Positions 52,232-61,683 are shown, counted from the first letter of the stretch. The stretch is DNA of 64,000 nucleotides from Candidatus Zhuqueibacterota bacterium (GCA_016928775.1 JAFGKD010000001.1:62001-126000), one strand, 5' to 3'. The notes: generated from the sequence alone by a model not told the origin. A program made the numbers and translations.

Positions 52232-53278
52232 ATGAAAGCAAAAAAACATCAAAAAGCATCGCTGCAAAAAGACGTGCGTCTTGGCATCGTTCTTTTAGCC
52301 ATTCTGGCACTTTTGTTCGGACTGCTTTTAGTCAAAATCGATAGTACGCTGTCGTTAACCATCACCAGTTTTTTCGCCTTTGTTGTTTTTGTCTCTCCGT
52401 ATGTTTTGGCGGGCAATCCGATGCTCTTGAAAATATTGCGCGAAGATTTTCATGCAAAACCATCTCGAGTATGGTTTTTTGCAGCGATTCTATGGAGCGC
52501 AGTGCAGCTCTATGCCATTCTATCCGGGCAATTTTTATTCATACATGCCCTTAAAACTGGTATTTGGCTTGGCATCGCAACGGTACTCGTCAGATTCCTT
52601 CGACAATTCAAGGTTCCATCGGCTTTGGATTATATCCTTGTGCTCCTGTTATGGTTACCGATTGAAATCGGTACGCTCCAGGGTGTTTCAATCCCGCCGG
52701 TGCAAGGTGTTCTTGATCCGATGACGATCGTCGCGCTGCTTGTACTCATCTATGCCTATCTTGTCGTGCGACAATTTGATGTTGGTTTTTCCTATCGCTT
52801 GAGCGGCGAAGATGTGCGCGTTGTTATTCTCGATTTTATAGTATTTTTCTTTATTGCGATCATTGTCGGTATGCTCACCGGATTCTTGTCCATAACGGAT
52901 CGTATGCCGTCACTCGGTGATTTAATATCTCGTTTTGCCGCCATTTTTTTCTTCATTGCCTTGCCCGAAGAACTGCTTTTTCGCGGCGTCATCTTTAAAG
53001 TGCTGGAACAGCAGTTCAAGGGGCAAAAGCGAGCCGTCGCCAAAGCCATGGTTGTTTCATCAGTTATCTTTGGACTGGCGCATATCAACAATCCGGTTGC
53101 GCCTTTTATTAAACTCAATCTGGGCTCGACGCTGTTTAACATTCCATGGGTTTATATCCTGCTGGCAACTGTGGCAGGCTTTTTTTACTGTTTTGTCTTT
53201 ATCAGAACGAAAAAGATCACCGCTGCCGCCGCTATTCATCTGCTTGTTGACTGGGTTTGGTATGCATTTTTTGACTGA
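52232..53278 (+). CDS. CPBP-family intramembrane metalloprotease
   Basis: A 348-residue membrane protein of about eight segments. The CPBP (Rce1-like) motifs are ALPEELLFRG (Glu246, Glu247, Arg251), VIFGLAHINN and the final AIHLLVDWVW. GAGGG precedes the ATG at 52232; an upstream ATG at 52208 is less likely. Family members cleave prenylated or peptide substrates in the membrane, and several are linked to peptide maturation or self-immunity. It appears to be the first gene of a three-gene unit with a PurD-like ligase and an ATE-like transferase. Confidence 0.88.
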   Translation: MKAKKHQKASLQKDVRLGIVLLAILALLFGLLLVKIDSTLSLTITSFFAFVVFVSPYVLAGNPMLLKILREDFHAKPSRVWFFAAILWSAVQLYAILSGQFLFIHALKTGIWLGIATVLVRFLRQFKVPSALDYILVLLLWLPIEIGTLQGVSIPPVQGVLDPMTIVALLVLIYAYLVVRQFDVGFSYRLSGEDVRVVILDFIVFFFIAIIVGMLTGFLSITDRMPSLGDLISRFAAIFFFIALPEELLFRGVIFKVLEQQFKGQKRAVAKAMVVSSVIFGLAHINNPVAPFIKLNLGSTLFNIPWVYILLATVAGFFYCFVFIRTKKITAAAAIHLLVDWVWYAFFD

Positions 53279-53322
53279 ATCAAAGGACTTTTCACCTGCA
53301 CCTCTAAAACGCCGGAAGATTT

Positions 53323-54597
53323 ATGGATAACATCATCAGTGATTCTCACCCGAATATTATGCTGTGGGGTATCGGCTCTTATGCCGCTTCCGCCATGCGA
53401 ACGCTGGCGGAAAATGGCGCGCATGTTTGCTGCTACCTGACCCGTAATTATGGCGATTATGGTCCATCGCTATATGGCGAAACCTTTTTTTTTAAAGAGT
53501 ATCCCAATCCATGTCCATTGATCCGGGAAAAGCAGATTGACCTCGTCATTCCCATGTCCATAAACTGGCATGAAGCAGATTGGAAGGATGAGTTTTTAGA
53601 GTTACAAGTGCCAATTTTATCGCCGTTTGGCGAAGCCATGAAGCTGGAGCGCGATCGTGATTTTGGCCGCGCTTTGGCTGAAAAATATGGCGTACCGGTG
53701 CCGACAGCGCACGTTGCCAAAAATCGAATTGAAGCGTTGGCCTATGTGCGCGAACATCCAAAAGCCTATGTGATAAAAAATCCCTTGTGTGCCCCGGGTT
53801 CTCCGGTTCATACGATTGTTACCGAGACGGTTGAGGACACCTTTAGCTGGCTCGAGCAGGTTAACTATGCCGAAGGTGTTTTTCTCCAGGAATATATGGG
53901 CAGGCGAGAGGCCGGTCACATCGCTTTTGTCAGCAATGGCGATATTTATCCGATGGTCACCAACCAGGAATACAAGCGCGCTTTTAACGGCAATATGGGA
54001 CCGGTCGCCGGAGCACCCATGGGTGGACTGGTTGAAGTGGATCTCGATGATAAATATGGGATTGTTCGTGATACGCTGGCGCCGCTCTTGCCGTGGTTTC
54101 GCGACACCAATTTTTATGGTCCTGTCCAATCCACCAGCGTCTTACGCGACGGCAGATGGCATGTCATCGAATATAATGTGCGCACCGGTATCACCACGGG
54201 TCCGGCACTCTGCCGAATGCTGGAAAATCCGGTGGAGATATTTCTCGCTGTTGGACACAATCGGCCATTAAATCTTAAATTCAAAACAGGATTCGAATAT
54301 GCCTGTACGTTGACATTAGCCGGATGGGGCTATCCCTACACAAAAATTGAAGGACCATTTCTCACCGTGCAATTGCAGGACGAGCCCTCCTGCGATATTT
54401 GGTGGAATGAGGTTGTGTCCGATAAAAAAGGCCGCATGTTGATGTCCGGCCACCGCGTTGCGGATGTTGTCGCCGTAGCCGACTCGATGCAGGCAGCCAT
54501 TGCCAAAGCATACGAGAATATCAAAAAAATCTACTGTCTGAGCTCATACTATCGGACGGACGTTGGTGCGAGCATGTGGCCGCCCGGAGAAGAATAA
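53323..54597 (+). CDS. PurD-like ATP-grasp ligase of unknown substrate
   Basis: A 424-residue protein resembling phosphoribosylamine-glycine ligase. It has a pre-ATP-grasp N-domain (IMLWGIGSYAASAMRTLAENG), ERDRDFGRALAEKYGVPVPTA, a lysine-bearing AYVIKNPL, and the metal-binding VIEYNVRTG. In true PurD the last motif reads FNxRFGDPE, and the DHKR/GPNTGGMG segment is also altered (QEYKRAFNGNMGPVAGAPMGG). It is therefore a paralogue acting on another carboxylate and amine. It starts 44 nt after the protease gene and ends 19 nt before the ATE-like gene. Confidence 0.8.
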   Translation: MDNIISDSHPNIMLWGIGSYAASAMRTLAENGAHVCCYLTRNYGDYGPSLYGETFFFKEYPNPCPLIREKQIDLVIPMSINWHEADWKDEFLELQVPILSPFGEAMKLERDRDFGRALAEKYGVPVPTAHVAKNRIEALAYVREHPKAYVIKNPLCAPGSPVHTIVTETVEDTFSWLEQVNYAEGVFLQEYMGRREAGHIAFVSNGDIYPMVTNQEYKRAFNGNMGPVAGAPMGGLVEVDLDDKYGIVRDTLAPLLPWFRDTNFYGPVQSTSVLRDGRWHVIEYNVRTGITTGPALCRMLENPVEIFLAVGHNRPLNLKFKTGFEYACTLTLAGWGYPYTKIEGPFLTVQLQDEPSCDIWWNEVVSDKKGRMLMSGHRVADVVAVADSMQAAIAKAYENIKKIYCLSSYYRTDVGASMWPPGEE

Positions 54598-54616
54598 ACC
54601 GCAAAAATGATATGCC

Positions 54617-55378
54617 ATGCGACTTTTATATTCCGAATATAAATCTGATTATCCACACTATATTTTTCCTTATGTGATATGGGCTTTTCCGGAGACCGGC
54701 GAGCGTCCGGCTGATTTTTTTGCCCGGGGCTTTTTGCCGAGCCGGCGTGAGCTCGATCGGTTTTACATGTGCCGGCACACTCGGGTTGAATTAGCCAGGT
54801 TTGCACCATCCTCGGAAAATCGGCGCATTCTCAGAAAAGGCGAGGGACTCTCCTGCCACCTGTATACAAGTGAGCAGTTCGAGTATACGGATCAGTGGCG
54901 AACATTTTGCAAGGCCTATGCTGATGCCAAATTTGGCCAGGATGTGATGAGTTACGCGCGACTTGACAGTTTGTTCACCGCGCCGGTATGTTCGCATGTG
55001 TTGGTTTACAGCGATGAAGCAGCGGTAGATGTCGGGCTGGTGGTTTTTTATTTGGACCAGCCGGATGTCGCTTTTTATTATTACGCGTTCTACGATGTGA
55101 ATCACGTCAACAAAAGCCTCGGAATGACCATGATGACCTCATCGGTCGCTTTAATGAAGGAGAAGGGATTTCACTATATCTATCTCGGCTCGTGTTACAG
55201 TCGCACTGCCTTGTACAAATCGCAATTCAGCGGATTTCAGTTTTGGAATGGCTTTCGCTGGTCGGAGAATATCAAGGAGCTCAAGTATCTGATCGAGCGG
55301 GACAGGGGAGAGGTAGACAAACATCTTTTGGAGACGCCTGATTTTATAGAAAATTTTTATCCAGTGGGATGGACGTGA
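54617..55378 (+). CDS. Arginyl-tRNA-protein transferase-like (ATE/Bpt) protein
   Basis: A 253-residue protein of the GNAT-like ATE family. The N-terminal segment GFLPSRRELDRFYMCRHTRVELARFAPSSENRRILRKG (residues ~37-75) parallels GFRRSG...YRPxCxxCxxCxxxR...F.PSxSQRR of ATE. Only one of the usual zinc/iron-sulfur cysteines is kept. The C-terminus has SLGMTMMTSSVALMKEKGFHYIYLGSCYSRTALYKSQF, matching the acceptor/tRNA-binding region. Family members transfer an amino acid from aminoacyl-tRNA to a protein N-terminus. Pairing with an ATP-grasp ligase suggests a peptide-bond-forming pathway. Confidence 0.75.
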   Translation: MRLLYSEYKSDYPHYIFPYVIWAFPETGERPADFFARGFLPSRRELDRFYMCRHTRVELARFAPSSENRRILRKGEGLSCHLYTSEQFEYTDQWRTFCKAYADAKFGQDVMSYARLDSLFTAPVCSHVLVYSDEAAVDVGLVVFYLDQPDVAFYYYAFYDVNHVNKSLGMTMMTSSVALMKEKGFHYIYLGSCYSRTALYKSQFSGFQFWNGFRWSENIKELKYLIERDRGEVDKHLLETPDFIENFYPVGWT

Positions 55379-55488
55379 TGCGAACGGAAATATGTTAGCG
55401 AGTGGCATGTACCTCTTGAGAATGACGGTTGAGGATCGCGATGAACAGTGGATGCGGAAATTGATATTGTTGCGATGAGATAAACCTT

Positions 55489-55668
55489 GGAGGTTTGCAA
55501 AACCTCCGGAGACTGCTGAAAAACAATAAATTCGACCTAACAAGGGGTCGCTATTCGAAAAAAGAGTTTGTCGTAACTTTCATCAAAATAGAATATTACA
55601 ATTCTTGTTGCGACCTTCAGCGACCCCTTGCTAGAGTGCTGTTTTAACTTTTTCGACAGTCTCCCGGG
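55489..55668. repeat. Intergenic inverted-repeat element related to the MITE
   Basis: Outer arms are CGGAGACTGCTGAAAAA (55507-55523) and TTTTTCGACAGTCTCCC (55648-55664), imperfect inverted repeats. Inner arms CAAGGGGTCGCT (55541-55552) and AGCGACCCCTTG (55619-55630) are perfect. The left end GCAAAACCTC (55497-55506) followed by GAGACTG matches the right end of the 8.1-kb MITE (GCAAAACCTC..GAGACTG on the opposite strand). No coding frame is present. It fills the gap between the ATE-like and GH88 genes. Confidence 0.65.
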
Positions 55669-55680
55669 GTAGTTTTAGTT

Positions 55681-57744
55681 CTATTTGATCAACAAAATTT
55701 TCCGGATCACCTTGTTTTCCGATCCCGTTAGCGACAGCAGATACACGCCGCTACTCACATTGCCCCCCGCATCATTCCTGCCATCCCAGACCAATTGGCC
55801 CCTCCCCGCAGCATGCGAACCGCGAAACAGGGTTGCTACAAGACGACCAGTCGCATCATGCACCATGAGCTCGATGTATTGTGGTTTTTCAATCACAAAT
55901 TGGATCGTTGTGTTGTTATTAAAGGGATTTGGGTGATTCGGGAACAAGGCAAAAGAAACAGGCTGGGCGGGCATGTTTGTGCTCCGCGTATCCCCGGTGC
56001 GAGTCATCAAGATGTCGTCAAAATACACCGCATCATTATATGATCCAACACCGACCGCACCCGTTTGTGCCAAATCAGCAGAAGCAAAGCGATAAAACAA
56101 AGTACCGTCTATTGCGACATGAATAGTGTTGCCTTGCTTGATAAATTGAAAAGCATGATAATTGTTGTCAACAATGCCGGCTTGTGAAACAAAATCGATG
56201 CGCTGCCGAATGCCATTGCGCACTGCAAACACGGCGTTACCGTTTTCAGCCGGATTTGAATTGAGCATGGCATAGTTATAATTGTCATTGTTTAAAAATC
56301 CAAAAATAACGGTAAAATCAACCCAGTCGTTGCCGCTCAGATTTTCCGGACTTTTCGCTTTAAAAGTTAAGGTAAAATCCGTATACACGCTGTCTTTCAA
56401 CAGACTGTATTCGCCAACACGTTCGCCGTCCTGATTCGTATAGTCGGATGTGTTGATATAGTAGCGTTGATCGCCTTGATCCGGCCCCACCGACCAGCGC
56501 GAGGAGGTGTAAGGCTGATAATTGTTGGCATCGCCAAAAAAGGGAATATCGCTAAAGAGCCGTTCTTCCGGTTCCTGCGGATCAATGGGTTTGAGCTCGA
56601 TGCCCAGATAGCGAATGATCGCCTCCAGCACATAATAATCAGCGTAAATTAAACCCTGCTCGTGAGAACCATAGCGAACACAGCCCTTTTGCAAAATAGA
56701 ACTCAACGGCGTGCCTGCGGCAAGGTAATTGGACAGGAGGGCGATCAATATATTTTCAGCCGCTTTTTTATACTTGTCCCCCTCAACAAATGTATCCAGC
56801 TCAAAAAGAGCCGAGCAGGTGATTGACGCCGCCGAGGCGTCTTTGGATTCATTGGGAATATTTGGCGAATTAAAATCAGAATAGGGGACGAAATCATCCG
56901 GCAGATTGGCTAAAAAATAATCCGCCATTTTTATCGCAGTTTGTAGAAATTGCGGATTTTTGGTTTCTCGATATGTCATGCTGAATCCGTAGATGCCCCA
57001 CGCTTGTCCGCGCGACCAGGTCGACCAGTCCGCATAACCTTGATGGGTATATTTGCGCTTGACAGTGCCGTCAAAGTTATAATCTATGACATGAAAGGTG
57101 CTGCCATCATCGCGTACGTGCTGCTGCATGGTCTTTTCGGCATGTCGAACGGCGATGTCATAAAATCGCTGCTCGCCGCCATGCGCTGCGGCCCAGAAAA
57201 GCAGCTCCAGGTTCATCATATTATCAACAATCACCAAAAAGTTTTGCGTATCATTCACCCCACCCCAGGAACGAATGCAGCCGATCGTCTCGTTGTAACG
57301 TTTGGCCAGAGATCTCGCTGTTTGCAGCAGCACTTCTACATTCTGTTCCCTGCCAGTGAGTTTAAACCAATTTCCCCAGCTCGACATCATCTGAAATCCG
57401 ACATCGTGTGTTCCGGTGCTGTTTTTTCGAGATTCCAGATCGCTCGACCAGGCGATGGCATAGTCACGCCAGTGAGGCTCTTCGGTGAGCGCATAGGCAT
57501 ACCAGAGCGCACCGGAAAAAAAACCGCTGGTCCAATTGTCACGGTTATGCAGCAGCCAGCGACCATTTGGCTCGGTTTTTTCAGGATGCCGTGAGACATT
57601 GGCGATCTCCTGGGTTGATTGCTCAAGTTGATCGAAAACAAATGGCAAGCTCGCTTCAATCAGAGAATCGAGTTCTTGCGGGACGGCAACATATGTCCAG
57701 GCAATACAAATAAGCGTTGTCGCTATTTTAACACGTGATCTCAT
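55681..57744 (-). CDS. Secreted GH88-like unsaturated glucuronyl hydrolase with sorting domain
   Basis: A 687-residue protein. The start at 57744 follows AAAGGA; an upstream ATG at 57762 precedes that site. A signal peptide leads into a GH88/GH105-type (alpha/alpha)6 barrel (~25-385) with HDVGFQMMSSWG and NMMNLELLFWAAAHG holding the two catalytic Asp positions (GTHD and VDN). A laminin-G/CBM-like beta-sandwich (~420-600) and a Por-type sorting domain (PNHPNPFNNNTTIQF ... KILLIK) follow. It would cleave unsaturated uronides left by polysaccharide lyases. Confidence 0.88.
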   Translation of the reverse strand: MRSRVKIATTLICIAWTYVAVPQELDSLIEASLPFVFDQLEQSTQEIANVSRHPEKTEPNGRWLLHNRDNWTSGFFSGALWYAYALTEEPHWRDYAIAWSSDLESRKNSTGTHDVGFQMMSSWGNWFKLTGREQNVEVLLQTARSLAKRYNETIGCIRSWGGVNDTQNFLVIVDNMMNLELLFWAAAHGGEQRFYDIAVRHAEKTMQQHVRDDGSTFHVIDYNFDGTVKRKYTHQGYADWSTWSRGQAWGIYGFSMTYRETKNPQFLQTAIKMADYFLANLPDDFVPYSDFNSPNIPNESKDASAASITCSALFELDTFVEGDKYKKAAENILIALLSNYLAAGTPLSSILQKGCVRYGSHEQGLIYADYYVLEAIIRYLGIELKPIDPQEPEERLFSDIPFFGDANNYQPYTSSRWSVGPDQGDQRYYINTSDYTNQDGERVGEYSLLKDSVYTDFTLTFKAKSPENLSGNDWVDFTVIFGFLNNDNYNYAMLNSNPAENGNAVFAVRNGIRQRIDFVSQAGIVDNNYHAFQFIKQGNTIHVAIDGTLFYRFASADLAQTGAVGVGSYNDAVYFDDILMTRTGDTRSTNMPAQPVSFALFPNHPNPFNNNTTIQFVIEKPQYIELMVHDATGRLVATLFRGSHAAGRGQLVWDGRNDAGGNVSSGVYLLSLTGSENKVIRKILLIK

Positions 57745-57921
57745 CAGGTATCCTTTCCGCATGATTCTTTTCCAATGCTGATTTCTCTAGCTTGATGCTT
57801 TGCCGTAAAACCTCGATAACAGGTAGCGCAAACCTCAAAGGTTGAACAGACTTAATAAAACACTTGTATACCACATTAACAACACCTATCTTTGCACTTT
57901 TCAAGGTGAGAAAAATTCTTC

Positions 57922-59274
57922 ATGGAGCATCAACAAACCAAACAACTGGCGCAGGAAAGAATTACCCGCCTTTTATTGCGGTTTGCCATTCCAGCGACGG
58001 TTGGCACCTTTATGAATTCGCTCTATAACGTTGTCGATCGAATTTTTATCGGCCAAGGCATTGGCGCAGATGGTTTGGCTGCTGCGATGATCGCCTTTCC
58101 AATTATGATCATGATGATGGCGTTTGGTATGTTGATCGCATTTGGTTCAAATGCGCTTATCTCTATTCGACTGGGTGAAAAAAACAAAGAGGCCGCCGAG
58201 GAGATCATTGGGCAGGCAGTTTTTCTTTTTTTTTGCTTTGCTATCCTCTTTGTTTTTGTGGGGCTACTTTTTCTCAGGCCAATGCTCATTCTGTTCGGCG
58301 CGAGCGAAAGCGTATTGCCCTACGCTATCGAATATACGCGCGTTATCATTTTGGGTGTGCTTTTTCACGAAATATCATTTGGTGGCAGCAATTTTATACG
58401 GGGCGAGGGAAATCCGCGTGTCGCAATGATCACCATGATCATCGGTGCGGGTGGTAATATTCTCCTCGATCCCATTTTTATTTTTGGCCTGGACATGGGG
58501 ATGCAGGGCGCTGCGCTGGCCACGGTGTTCGCGCAAATGATCGCTTCATTCTGGGTGTTGCGCTACTATTTAAGCGGTAAAAGTGTGTTAAAGCTGCGTC
58601 GCCAATATTTCAAGATGAATCTTTTATTAGCGCGGCGTGTTGTCATTATTGGTTCCCCGCCTTTTGTAATGAACATTGTCAACGTATTTATTTTAGCTTT
58701 TGTTAATAACGCGCTCAAGCGGCACGGTGGCGATATTGCCATCGCTGTGATGGGTGTTATCTTTACCATCTACACGATAAACTTTATGCCGATCATTGGT
58801 ATCAGCCAGGGCGCGCAACCTATCATTGGCTACAATCATGGCGCTCGGGATTTCAGTCGCGTGAAAGAAACGCTGCTACTCTCCATAAAAGTCGTGACGC
58901 TGTTTTCTCTCGCCGCTACCGCACTCATTTGGCTTTTCCCAAGGTACACATTTGTGCCCTTTAGCAGCGGTAATAGCGAGTTGATACAACTTGGCACACA
59001 CGCGATTCGTATCACCATGAGCATGTTCCCGTTCGTTGGTTTTATGGTGATTGTGAGCAACTATTTTCAAGCCACTGCGCGCCCGCAAATTTCACTTTTT
59101 TTATCCATGTTGCGACAGGTGCTTGTCCTCATTCCGCTCGTGCTGATACTGCCTAAATTTATAGGTGTCGATGGCGTCTGGTACGCCTATCCTATTTCAG
59201 CGGCGTGCGCTTTTTTAACCTGCATGATTTTTTTCGGGCGTGAGCTTGGTGTGTTAAATCGCAAAACAGGTTAA
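57922..59274 (+). CDS. MATE-family efflux transporter
   Basis: A 450-residue, 12-segment cation/drug antiporter of the DinF/NorM superfamily. The N-terminal RLLLRFAIPATVGTFMNSLYNVVDRIFIG and FGSNALISIRLGEKN are typical, and the second half repeats the pattern (GISQGAQPIIGYNHGARDF). The substrate is unknown. The upstream gap holds a partial repeat-like segment (GCAAACCTCAAAGGTTG near 57.83 kb). Confidence 0.92.
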   Translation: MEHQQTKQLAQERITRLLLRFAIPATVGTFMNSLYNVVDRIFIGQGIGADGLAAAMIAFPIMIMMMAFGMLIAFGSNALISIRLGEKNKEAAEEIIGQAVFLFFCFAILFVFVGLLFLRPMLILFGASESVLPYAIEYTRVIILGVLFHEISFGGSNFIRGEGNPRVAMITMIIGAGGNILLDPIFIFGLDMGMQGAALATVFAQMIASFWVLRYYLSGKSVLKLRRQYFKMNLLLARRVVIIGSPPFVMNIVNVFILAFVNNALKRHGGDIAIAVMGVIFTIYTINFMPIIGISQGAQPIIGYNHGARDFSRVKETLLLSIKVVTLFSLAATALIWLFPRYTFVPFSSGNSELIQLGTHAIRITMSMFPFVGFMVIVSNYFQATARPQISLFLSMLRQVLVLIPLVLILPKFIGVDGVWYAYPISAACAFLTCMIFFGRELGVLNRKTG

Positions 59275-59309
59275 TGCATCCTGCAGCGTGAAGAAAATCC
59301 GCGCCCTTT

Positions 59310-60215
59310 TTATTTAACGAGTAAAATATTTTTTGTTTCTGTAAGGTTGTTTGTTAGCAATCGCACAATATACATACCTGCTGGCACTTCCTTATTCTGC
59401 GAATCGCGGCTATCCCAGCGAACACAATAGTACCCCGAAGCATATTCTTGATCGCCAAGCGTTCGAATTTTTTGACCCAATGAATTATAGATAACGAGCT
59501 GAACGTGTTTCGTCTCTGGTAATTTGAAACTTATATTGGTGTACATGTTGAAAGGATTTGGAAAATTCTTTTGTAATATAAACGCTTCCAAATTTTTTGC
59601 ACCATCTCCTTTCACATCAGACAGGAGGTCTTGTCCCCCAAGAACTGCGACTGAATCAAACTGGCTGGTTGGGCATACATCTTTAACACTGTTATTATCA
59701 ACGAATTTTACTTTCCTGAATACCACATTTTCCGGTGCAACGACTAATGTTTTGAAGCACAGTGTTCCCAGGAATCCATTCCCATCCGCTGCAATGTCAT
59801 CCGTTTGTGGATATGCAAGTGTGACAGCAAAACTCCCACTTGTACTGTCATTCTTGCTCACACTCAAGAGAGTCCCTTGTGGATCATTTTTTAAAAGGAT
59901 GTTATTTTCAGCAAAAGATTTGCCAAGCGCATCCACTGTCTTGTTCTTTTCAAAAGAACAGAACAGTAAATGTTGGGGATTAAAGGAAAAAGTAAATTGA
60001 TAAGCATCCAGATTCGATGCATTTAACATGTAAAGATCGATGTAAATATCATGATCAATCCCAGGCGCATCGATTTCGGTGACATTTTGATTTCCCTGTT
60101 CATAGTAATTCAGATCGATTTGAAATACAGCACGTTCATTTTGACCCGCAAGTACATTCAAATGTAACAATGCCAGATTGAGAAGTGCTATGCAAAGTTT
60201 TGTGTTTTTTCGCAT
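59310..60215 (-). CDS. Secreted cohesin-like protein with C-terminal sorting domain
   Basis: A 301-residue protein with a signal peptide (LCIALLNLALLHLNVLA). A cohesin-type beta-sandwich spans about 45-200 (IYIDLYMLNASNLDAYQFTFSFNPQHL ... GNGFLGTLCFKTLV). The Por-type sorting domain closes the protein (NFPNPFNMYTNISFKL ... NILLVK). Cohesin-like domains mediate protein-protein contacts, for example with dockerins. No dockerin was seen on the enzymes here. It is convergent with the MATE gene. Confidence 0.85.
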   Translation of the reverse strand: MRKNTKLCIALLNLALLHLNVLAGQNERAVFQIDLNYYEQGNQNVTEIDAPGIDHDIYIDLYMLNASNLDAYQFTFSFNPQHLLFCSFEKNKTVDALGKSFAENNILLKNDPQGTLLSVSKNDSTSGSFAVTLAYPQTDDIAADGNGFLGTLCFKTLVVAPENVVFRKVKFVDNNSVKDVCPTSQFDSVAVLGGQDLLSDVKGDGAKNLEAFILQKNFPNPFNMYTNISFKLPETKHVQLVIYNSLGQKIRTLGDQEYASGYYCVRWDSRDSQNKEVPAGMYIVRLLTNNLTETKNILLVK

Positions 60216-60274
60216 AAGAAGTTTCTCTTTTTTAGCCTGAAAAATTCATTCACAAAGGAACAAAATGAAATATA

Positions 60275-61291
60275 TCACCTAAACTCCTCACGGCCATCTG
60301 AGTACCTGGCAAATCTTCCGACATGAGGGCCATGGACGTTATCAGGTCTTGGCCATGGCCAACCACCAAATTGAGTATGACGATAATCAGAAAAGGCTTG
60401 TTGTATCTCCACTGCATTATTCATCACAAAAGGTCCATGTTGAACAACAGGTTCATTAATAGGGTGCCCCTGAAGTAACAATAGATATGCATCCATATCG
60501 CCATTTTCCACAATAACCGGGTGCTCTGCTAGCATGTCAATAGAATGATATGAATTTACAACAATTCCACCGACACTGAGATGATTGCCCCTGTAAAAAT
60601 AAAGGGTCCGATTGACCTCCGGGGATGCAGGTGGTATTGTCCATTGTCCATTGGCCTGCAATTTTATCAACCATATTCCAACCTCATTTGCAGCGTCACG
60701 CGCCCAGGAGTCAGGTGCCGGAGCCGGTGCAGACACATCGTCAATTTTCCCGGCGATAACGGTAATCTCTGTCAATTTTCCATGCTCATCTTTTTCAGTA
60801 TACATCGGAATATCTTCCGCCCATAGCATTGCATAATGTGGTTGAGAAAATTTTCGCTTTTTCGGCAAATTGAGCCAGATTTGAAAAAGCTCCAATGGAT
60901 TCCTGTCCTTTTTATTGAGCAAAGGAAACATTTCAGCATGCTGCAGCCCGGCACCTGCGGTCATCCACTGGACATCGCCGTTGCCGTATCTGCCTGCTGC
61001 GCCATGTGAATCGGAATGGTCGACAAAACCATTCAATACAACGGTTACAGTTTCAAATCCCCTATGCGGATGTGCCGGAAAGCCTGGTATCGTTTCTCCA
61101 TGATACATGCGCCAACCATCCTTGATGGTGAAATCTTGTCCAAGATTTCTTCCCGACAATGAAGCCGCTGGTCCCAGGTTATCATTACCGGGAGGATAGT
61201 CATCCAGGTGATGCACGCAAAACAAAAATGGATCACTGGTTTCCCAGGTAAATCCAAGGGGCTTGATATTGGTGATGAGTTTATTATACAT
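60275..61291 (-). CDS. Pirin-family bicupin protein
   Basis: A 338-residue two-domain cupin. The N-domain metal site is FPAHPHRGFETVTVVLNG together with AGAGLQHAEMFP (three His and one Glu). RMYHGETIPGFP precedes it. Pirins include quercetin dioxygenases and redox-sensing regulators; the role here is unknown. It is somewhat longer than typical bacterial pirins (~285-300). It stands alone. Confidence 0.9.
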   Translation of the reverse strand: MYNKLITNIKPLGFTWETSDPFLFCVHHLDDYPPGNDNLGPAASLSGRNLGQDFTIKDGWRMYHGETIPGFPAHPHRGFETVTVVLNGFVDHSDSHGAAGRYGNGDVQWMTAGAGLQHAEMFPLLNKKDRNPLELFQIWLNLPKKRKFSQPHYAMLWAEDIPMYTEKDEHGKLTEITVIAGKIDDVSAPAPAPDSWARDAANEVGIWLIKLQANGQWTIPPASPEVNRTLYFYRGNHLSVGGIVVNSYHSIDMLAEHPVIVENGDMDAYLLLLQGHPINEPVVQHGPFVMNNAVEIQQAFSDYRHTQFGGWPWPRPDNVHGPHVGRFARYSDGREEFR

Positions 61292-61683
61292 AGTGTATCA
61301 GCCTTTTGCCAACGATTAACAATAATCAAAATGAGCGAGAAAGGCAAGAAGAAAAAGAAAGCTGGAAAATGAAAAGTCTTAAAGTTGAAGGTTTGCCAAA
61401 AAAGACGCTTTGGCATCGGCGAGGAGTTGCGTCCTTGGTATCCCCTTGGCGAGACGTCCCTGCTGTTGTAGCGCTGCTGCCATATTATGATGAGTTCCCG
61501 CCCAATTTAATGGTGATTTTCGTGAGTGTGGAGAATCTCCACACTCAACTCTCTCAGAAGTGAAAGCATACTATTCCTTCTGATAATGTTTGCCAGCTAA
61601 ATTCAATATTATCAGCTCAAAAAACCTCCTCAAAAAATGCTTTTTCTGGCACATTTGTTGTGATACACGTGACGTAATATTTC
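61292..61683. other. Non-coding interval with an 11-bp hairpin
   Basis: About 390 nt. TGAGTGTGGAG (61523-61533) and CTCCACACTCA (61537-61547) form a perfect 11-bp stem with a 3-nt loop and no T run. A GC-richer stretch at ~61400-61490 differs in composition from its flanks and might be a decayed repeat or gene fragment. An 85-codon frame through it lacks a ribosome site. Confidence 0.4.

Noticed and set aside
56950-57594. 214-codon plus-strand frame opposite the GH88 gene
   Set aside because: Antisense shadow; the minus-strand frame has catalytic motifs, signal peptide and sorting domain.
57790-57870. Fourth copy of the MITE-like repeat
   Set aside because: Only short matches (AAAACCTCGA, GCAAACCTCAAAGG) without paired ends; too weak to annotate as an element.
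61306-61563. 85-codon frame after the pirin gene
   Set aside because: No ribosome site, atypical composition, and it ends inside a hairpin; treated as non-coding.
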